From contig WION01000104.1 of assembly GCA_015039365.1 (NCBI GenBank), positions 1 to 64,000 of the forward strand: DNA of 64,000 nt, given 5' to 3'. The notes under the pieces are model-generated. The model was not told the origin of the DNA. It searched no databases and was given only the letters and a program-made list of their open reading frames with translations. This document shows positions 59,301 to 64,000 of this stretch, one piece after another. Numbering within the stretch: the first letter of the stretch is position 1; the number at the start of each line of letters is the position of its first letter. Both the position numbers and the translations under genes were made by a program. The DNA comes from Amanita rubescens (lineage: Eukaryota; Basidiomycota; Agaricomycetes; Agaricales; Amanitaceae).

Positions 59301-60989
59301 GTTATTGTGTATACTAACGATGTTTAGGCTACATCGTAATACTGGTACCACCTCAAAGGGTGGTAGTATAAGTCCGTTTGAAGGTGCGCGAGCAGGTGCA
59401 GTTGGGAATGCGGGAACAGTAGAGGCGACAGAAGAGGGGACTAGCGACGTGGAGTCTTCCGGGACCAGTGAGGATACTTCCTCACTTTCGACATTCTGTA
59501 TACTGACAACGGCATCGCAAACTTGCCGTTTCTCCCCCATTTCACCAGAAAAGGAAGAAATATAGCCGGGCGCGCTCACGAATCCAAGAGCATCGGGCAA
59601 GTGCGCGGGGATGTGCTCATTTGAGATTTCGGGAAGCAAGGGTGAGCTTCCCTTCGCTTCTATAGTTTGTTCGAGTCGAATTGACTCTCGCGCGGCAGGT
59701 GGTTCACCAAACCGCGGGTTTCTGGCTTGGTGAATAGTCTTCGGACGAGTTTCGTCCGTTAAATGAGTAGTTTTACTCACTATTGACCTCGCATTGACGA
59801 TACGAGGCTCGCATCGTTTAGGAAGCCAGAAGGGTGCAAGAATCAGCTCATCATTGAGCTGAATAGGAGGGTTGGCCCATATAGAGGAGACGGATGAGGG
59901 TTTAGACAGCGAGGAGGCTGTCTCGGACAAAGGTGCGTAATCGGCTGCGCTCTCTCGTTCCTTCGTGCTAACTGTCTTATTTCCAATTTGAAACTTCAAT
60001 TTGGATCCAACACGGGGGCTAGGAGCACAACGCGCGACGGCGGCAACAACTCGAGACTTTGACGAAGATCCGACAACTCCAGTGCTTTTGTCCGGAAGCT
60101 TCCGGACAAGTACGGAGGGCTCCAACACAGGCGGTGGTATACGCTTATCATGCGTATTGGGTTTCCGAGACGGCGTATGAGAGACGGACGATTCCGTCTT
60201 CTTTGATGATTCCGAAGGAAGCTTCCTTCGTGAATCTAAGCCACGAGCTATTGCTGGCTCGTTGGACTTTTTCGGTGAACTCCTCTGGAGCTCACGAGAT
60301 GTGAGAGCGGAGTCCGGCTTCAACGAGCTCAGACGCTCTTGGGTACGAGTCACTTGAACTCGTCTCGGGGTGTTTCGAGACTCAAGGGTCGAGTCTCCTG
60401 TTCCACTAGCATTGTTAAGTACTCGCAAGGAATCTTCCCTGCGAGTCGCTAGTTGCGTTTCACTCACGGGCTTACGGGGTTCCAGCCAATCAGACTTAGG
60501 TTGACTCCGGGTTGGAGTCTGGCCAAGGCGACATGTTTCGATAACAGGAGTCACTGTGCTTTCCCCAGGTGACTTAGAGGTTCTCAGAACCTCCCGTTTC
60601 ACTCGAGGAGCATGAGTGGCCTTAAACCGTGTAGCGTCGCGTGAAACTGACTGAGTGCTTGAGTTGTGGGACGAGCCGAACGTATGCTCGTCCGTGTGAG
60701 TTATTAACTCAGTGATAGAGTCGACGTTCGTTGCACGTCGTAGTAATGAGCGCGAGGTAGTGGGAGCCTTGGTCTTCACTTTCGTCGAAGGTTTTTCGAC
60801 GTGTTGAGTTGAGTTGATGCCCGGGATGGACTTCCTGGGTGTCCGTGTGTGTTCGTATGCTGAGCCTATCAATTGGCTCAGCCTGAATCCGACGGACGGT
60901 CTCCAGAGCGGATTTGGGTATGGCAGGTGTCTGGAGCCACGAAGTGCTCCAGGCGAGTTGAGCCTCGTGTTACAGAGCTCCTTGGGCAT
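56349..60989 (-). CDS. giant low-complexity ORF of element B
   Basis: An intact frame of 1,546 codons starting at the ATG at 60987-60989 (MPKELCNTRLNSPGALRG), about 160 bp inside the 5' LTR. It is rich in Ser, Pro, Arg, Val and Glu, with no known domain. Repeated modules include MGEKRQVCDAVVSIQNVESEE / LGEKRRIYDTTVVNIQHISEE, CSLNIVNIYDNVDEEV (several copies), VSKVYS, and PSEVSEGR..AAAYVQERKRRRS..GPPDKS. The last matches the C-terminal module of the element A ORF, and MGEKQRVSDTVVS in A matches the first. The final 300 residues are less repetitive and Ser/Thr-rich. Function is unknown; a structural, Gag-like or RNA-binding role is only a guess. Confidence 0.72.
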   Translation of the reverse strand: MPKELCNTRLNSPGALRGSRHLPYPNPLWRPSVGFRLSQLIGSAYEHTRTPRKSIPGINSTQHVEKPSTKVKTKAPTTSRSLLRRATNVDSITELITHTDEHTFGSSHNSSTQSVSRDATRFKATHAPRVKREVLRTSKSPGESTVTPVIETCRLGQTPTRSQPKSDWLEPRKPVSETQLATRREDSLRVLNNASGTGDSTLESRNTPRRVQVTRTQERLSSLKPDSALTSRELQRSSPKKSNEPAIARGLDSRRKLPSESSKKTESSVSHTPSRKPNTHDKRIPPPVLEPSVLVRKLPDKSTGVVGSSSKSRVVAAVARCAPSPRVGSKLKFQIGNKTVSTKERESAADYAPLSETASSLSKPSSVSSIWANPPIQLNDELILAPFWLPKRCEPRIVNARSIVSKTTHLTDETRPKTIHQARNPRFGEPPAARESIRLEQTIEAKGSSPLLPEISNEHIPAHLPDALGFVSAPGYISSFSGEMGEKRQVCDAVVSIQNVESEEVSSLVPEDSTSLVPSSVASTVPAFPTAPARAPSNGLILPPFEVVPVLRCSLNIVSIHNNEDEEVSSPALPARNMPTRQSPDEASPPAEVVSRRCSLNIVNIYDNVDEEVRSSPVPPTRGTSPRRSPKVTTPIEVLPRQRNYDIVSTHRGSEEASSTDDVAVPTLSAPNPVILPVLSVQAEPSGEPADEDESSAKVVSQQYDPNIVSSSKPSRVSKVYSPYPRTARKQSELLKTPSEVSEGRPHVKAVVHVQERTVRRSSILNDSVRRIPKVVVTASESKLRIGKIVSARKLTSSLSHVPSAKETSLVPKPSPVSSTPTTPPSQLHAKLNCSPLHVSKRREVHVTNKKPAVSKVTHQKNEARSRVPEPALNVRAGKNLLAPSARKPQQLKRTVEVERNAPAPLETSKESVIERSTSILGPSNIWVQSSLLSIELGEKRRIYDTTVVNIQHISEEMSSPNASVASTLSVPAPATSSVQVEAPRHPLDEDRPPIEAVSRQHGLNVVNDRTTVSKVYSRNSQTVRRQSNPNNYPSEVSEGRHLASAAAYVQERKRRRSLDYDGNVRHASKGPPDKSEAEFTSLRQALSVIRKETEASVDSCSPRLEPEEPESSPVQPKAAPQQLYVPRAIGLSTTCSNPVSHHPESTLGISHVEVSESRAERFLESVNVEERVEDTPQDLVLSNEEETRLRDPYAINNKERSVNLRSPSPRVAVSSPYPSMLVYPVQAYPILQLKSIVLQLDQPFMRLNVGPDCLDSSRQKVLDVVSGTVGVSINPHSPASSAVPTSFKFFSSTSTSTLLSLPTTQLSSALRQLVGSSTQSSDLPPQTRRYPCDVVSQSFNPSAAVYSPQPVVVLTLPILKRASQAVAFDLDCSLGTLLRMTRVLSVITFRAIHNREAKETEYTIIHKDDKTPTSAPHSYAYVDAKAAANALPSIPPESSWWAETPDSTCVERVWRTRYKPPDIAVNYRRQNYSVVNKTNFMSEHHSHLHWAETMPPKSMNFVLGNDPGPEAETTTESGHSLTHERRAESLRCQYSRSCRSLLASP

Positions 60990-61147
60990 TGGCTATGCCC
61001 GGGATTCGTATTTGGGTGTTGGTAAACTCTTCTGGGACTTGTAGATTGATTCGTGTACTTGTCTTCGAGAATACCAGAGATTTTCAACTCCAAATTGAAA
61101 GTTGACAATGGCACGGCTGCACAACAACAGTGGTTGTGCAAAAAAGT

Positions 61148-61443
61148 GTAAATTGGGTAGGTTGGGATAGAGGTTGATAGCTTGTATATGTTCGAACGCA
61201 CAGTGCACAGGACCAAATGTATTGGGTGAGCCGTGCTAGTGTGTGCGTATGACGAAGTAATAGTGGGCTGATTATGTAAGGTGTCAATGCGTGAATATAA
61301 AGTCACGCGTGACTTGATCTATATACAATATATCTATGGGAGTTGTTCCACAACTCCCCGGTCTTCAGGCTTGGAGATCCTCTAGATCTCCATATCTATG
61401 AATATCCATATGGGTTCCAGGATGCTCTTGTAGCCTCCTTACA
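61148..61443 (-). repeat. 5' LTR of element B
   Basis: Direct repeat of 53590-53886 (TGTAAA..CCTTACA). The element interior starts at 61147 on the minus strand. Confidence 0.88.
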
Positions 61444-63232
61444 TTTCAGGGTCGAATTTCCTAAAAAGGAAATGATTACGTAATTTCAGGGTCAATCAAT
61501 TGTGTAGCCTTGGTCAGTGGCTTTCTAAATGTGGTTGTATGACATTATTTGGTGATGATTTCATTGAGATATTCACTGATTGATTTTCAGGGTCAAATTT
61601 CCTGAAAAGGAAATGAGTAATGTAATGTGTGCTTTAGGATCCAGTGGCGGATTTCCAAAAAAGGAAAGAGCGCACTTTGGCCTTGCCATTTTGGGAAATA
61701 TCTGCTCACTGTTGCTGGTGATGAGCAGGAAGAAAATGCAATATCTCCCTTAATACTGGATATTTTTGTGGCGCTTTTTTTGGAACATATTCCTTATATG
61801 TATATGCACCTATCCACCATGTTAGAATGCAAAAATTGCAAGTGGTTTCTGTCAGAATGCAACATGTCTTGCTCACTGTTGTCAACAGTGAGGAGCAACA
61901 AATGACAATATCTCCATCAATACTGGTTATTTCTGTGGCGCTTTTTTGGTATGTCCCTATTAGGCATATAGGAAGGTATTTGGCATGTCAGAATGCAAAT
62001 AGTATGCACCAATCAGCCACAAATAAAATTGGTGTGCTCACTGTCTGCCATGATGGCAGCTATACCTCCACCAAAACAAGATCTCTTTGGGGCACTCTTT
62101 TGGATTTTGATTTCTTATGATAACAGAGTGTCATTCAGGGTGTCTGGAAGGAGATTGCCCTGCTGATTAATGTGTAACTTTCAGTTTCATGATAAAAGTC
62201 TGAACATGGTACAGAAAGAGTGGCTGATAAGTAGACATGTCAGGAGAAATGGGACATTCCACTTGATCTTGCCTAGGAATCCTTTGTTGAAACCCTCCCA
62301 ATGTTTATCTTTGTTATGTGTGATCCCAAATCAAAAAAAGTGCCACAGAAAGATCTTGTTTTGGTGGAGATATGGCTGTTCATCATGGCAGACAGTGAGC
62401 ACACCAATTTTATTTGTGACATGATTGGTGCATACTATTTACATTCTGACATGCCAAATACCTTCCTATATGCCTAATAGGGACATACCAAAAAAGCGCC
62501 ACAGAAATAACCAGTATTGATGGAGATATTGTCATTTGTTGCTCCTCACTGTTGACAACAGTGAGCAAGACATGTTGCATTCTGACAGAAACCACTTGCA
62601 ATTTTTGCATTCTAACATGGTGGATAGGTGCATATACATATAAGGAATATGTTCCAAAAAAAGCGCCACAAAAATATCCAGTATTAAGGGAGATATTGCA
62701 TTTTCTTCCTGCTCATCACCAGCAACAGTGAGCAGATATTTCCCAAAATGGCAAGGCCAAAGTGCGCTCTTTCCTTTTTTGGAAATCCGCCACTGGATCC
62801 TAAAGCACACATTACATTACTCATTTCCTTTTCAGGAAATTTGACCCTGAAAATCAATCAGTGAATATCTCAATGAAATCATCACCAAATAATGTCATAC
62901 AACCACATTTAGAAAGCCACTGACCAAGGCTACACAATTGATTGACCCTGAAATTACGTAATCATTTCCTTTTTAGGAAATTCGACCCTGAAATCAATTG
63001 TTTTGTCTTATTTGGCATCTACTTCTCACTTTCCAAATAAGGAAATTATACTTTGTTGTGTCAAAGCATGTACAAACATGTACAAACACCTTGACAACCT
63101 TCCAAAAATGGTATCCTAAATTGCTTTCCTTATTTGGAATCTGACTATCTTACCAAAAAAGGCAATTATGCCCTTGTCCCTAACTTGTGATCAAATTCTC
63201 ATGTCATAACATGTACAAACATCCCCCACCTT

Positions 63233-63379
63233 CCAGAAATGGTAATGAGTTCATTTTTAGATGTGGGAAAGTGGACTTAGCACAATTCCATGTCTTTTAT
63301 CGTGTACATTTATTCATGAAAGCCCTATTAGCCAAAAAACCCCCTTTAATGGAGAAGGAGGGGCATGTGACATCCCTGT
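63233..63379. other. short unassigned joint inside the chromovirus
   Basis: About 150 bp between the fold-back element and the protease/RT fragment. It has no match to the RT, RNase H or integrase expected here. Confidence 0.5.
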
Positions 63380-64000
63380 CTAATTAGAGTTTTTTGTCGG
63401 GCTGATCAGGTGGTAAATTTTACAATCTACAGCTTTAGTGCCTGGTATCAATTCAATCATGTGATCCCATCTTCCCTGTTTCAGTAGTTCATCAAACATT
63501 TCCTTTTCAAACACCTCTCGGTGACTTAAGTAGTGGGCGGGTACAATATCCTTCGTATCATGTTTCGTTTGATTCAACGCTGCTATTTCAGTCGCCGTGG
63601 TTGCGTGCACTCTTAGTTCCCATCCTTCCGTTTCCTCCTCCATCACCGCTATCAGTCTATCGCCTTCCTCCCACTCATGTGTTCCACCAGTCTCATCATT
63701 GCCTTCTGTGTCTATTCCTTCCTCATCCTTTTCGTCTATATGGCAGTCACCTGGGCAGCGTTTCATGAGGAGTGAGCCTTTCTTCCAGTCTACAATTGGG
63801 TTGTGGTGTTTTAACCAATCATGTCCTAAGAATATGTTGACCTTTCCGAGCATTGACACTCTGAATTTGAAGACTTCATAGTGAGCTCCAATCTGTACCT
63901 TCAGTTGCACCATCTCTTTTAACGCTCCTCCCAAGTTAGGCATGCCGTCAGTGTTGTAGACGGGGATGGGTTGGTCTAGGCGTCACGTATTAATTTTGTG
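63380..64000 (-). pseudogene. chromovirus protease and start of reverse transcriptase (partial)
   Basis: Reading in from the window edge: RLDQPIPVYNTDGMPNLGGALKEMVQLKVQIG, then FLGHDWLKHHNPIVDWKKGSL, the gypsy protease core end. An acidic linker and YLSHREVFEKEMFDELLKQGRWDHMIELIPGTKAVDCKIYHL follow, which leads into reverse transcriptase. The frame ends at 63380 before any RT motif. With the chromodomain at 53 kb this shows a chromovirus lacking RT, RNase H and most of integrase. An in-frame stop also lies near 63,985. Confidence 0.82.

Larger units (their letters stand above)
53590..61443 (-). mobile_element. LTR element B of the novel hairpin-rich, pol-less family
   Basis: LTRs of ~297 bp (3' LTR 53590-53886; 5' LTR 61148-61443) begin and end TGTAA/TTACA and are flanked by the TSD TTTCA (53585-53589, 61444-61448). 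On the minus strand a tract TGTGGGGGAGAG abuts the LTR at 53886, which fixes orientation. After the 5' LTR comes CTTTTTTGCAC and a hairpin, as in element A. The interior is a 1,546-codon ORF and a 2.46-kb non-coding 3' part. No retroviral enzyme is present. Confidence 0.9.
53346..63232. mobile_element. fold-back DNA element with ~900-bp inverted arms, split by element B
   Basis: Outer sequence 53346-53589 plus 61444-62095 is the reverse complement of 62335-63232. The arms are about 896 and 898 bp and nearly identical: a 92-codon frame is the same in both. A loop of ~240 bp (62096-62334) lies between. The termini read AAGGTGGGGGATGTTTGTACATG. No transposase is encoded. Element B inserted into the left arm. 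No clear TSD is seen in the flanking gypsy sequence. Confidence 0.85.

Noticed and set aside
45153..61147. Hairpins of elements A and B as tRNA or group II intron relics
   Set aside because: Stems are short and varied, no cloverleaf or domain V signature recurs, and the sequence is largely one open frame.
61627..62810. Two identical 92-codon frames in opposite orientation
   Set aside because: They are the two arms of the fold-back element. Identity follows from the inverted repeat and no protein signature is present.

Overview
The window comes from a filamentous basidiomycete, most likely an Agaricomycete. The genes are cut by many ~45-60 nt introns, neighbours lie tens of bases apart, and the transposon set (Ty1/copia, a Ty3/gypsy chromovirus, PIF/Harbinger with a SANT/Myb-like partner, hAT) is typical of that group. 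I cannot name the species from sequence alone.

Bases 1-13,439 are a compact, conserved housekeeping block: the end of an unknown gene, a NUP37-like WD40 nucleoporin (-), UMP/CMP kinase URA6 (+), a diacylglycerol/sphingoid-base kinase-like gene (-), the peroxisomal AAA ATPase PEX6 (-), the H/ACA snoRNP protein GAR1 (+), a Mis14/NSL1 kinetochore subunit (-), the splicing factor YJU2 (-) and the DEAH helicase DHX35 (+). Three divergent pairs share gaps of 87-92 bp and two convergent pairs end 7 and 30 bp apart. At least two introns, probably three, are GC-AG. The genes share no pathway; the block looks like ordinary dense euchromatin.

From 13,440 to 64,000 almost everything is transposable-element sequence in deep nests, many of which can be taken apart by their target-site duplications (TSDs). 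14,175-18,739 is a gypsy-type solo LTR holding a TIR element that holds a hAT-like element. 19,315-35,228 is a gag-only copia-like element whose long gag-frame ORF continues into a multi-pass hydrophobic protein; it is interrupted by a complete copia element, a solo LTR and a two-gene Harbinger transposon. 35,791-44,212 holds a small TIR element, a broken hAT transposase gene and hAT MITEs. 52,299 to the end is an internally deleted chromovirus on the minus strand, split by a fold-back DNA element that is itself split by an LTR element.

The most unusual content is a pair of LTR elements, A (44,969-50,102, +) and B (53,590-61,443, -). Each has intact LTRs, a 5-bp TSD and the same polypurine tract. 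Neither encodes reverse transcriptase, integrase or protease. Instead each carries one giant Ser/Pro/Arg/Val-rich ORF (about 1,220 and 1,546 codons) with homologous repeated modules. Their internal DNA, coding and non-coding, is packed with short perfect inverted repeats (6-10 bp arms, 0-15 nt loops) roughly every 40-60 bp, far above chance. I recognise no described family with these properties.
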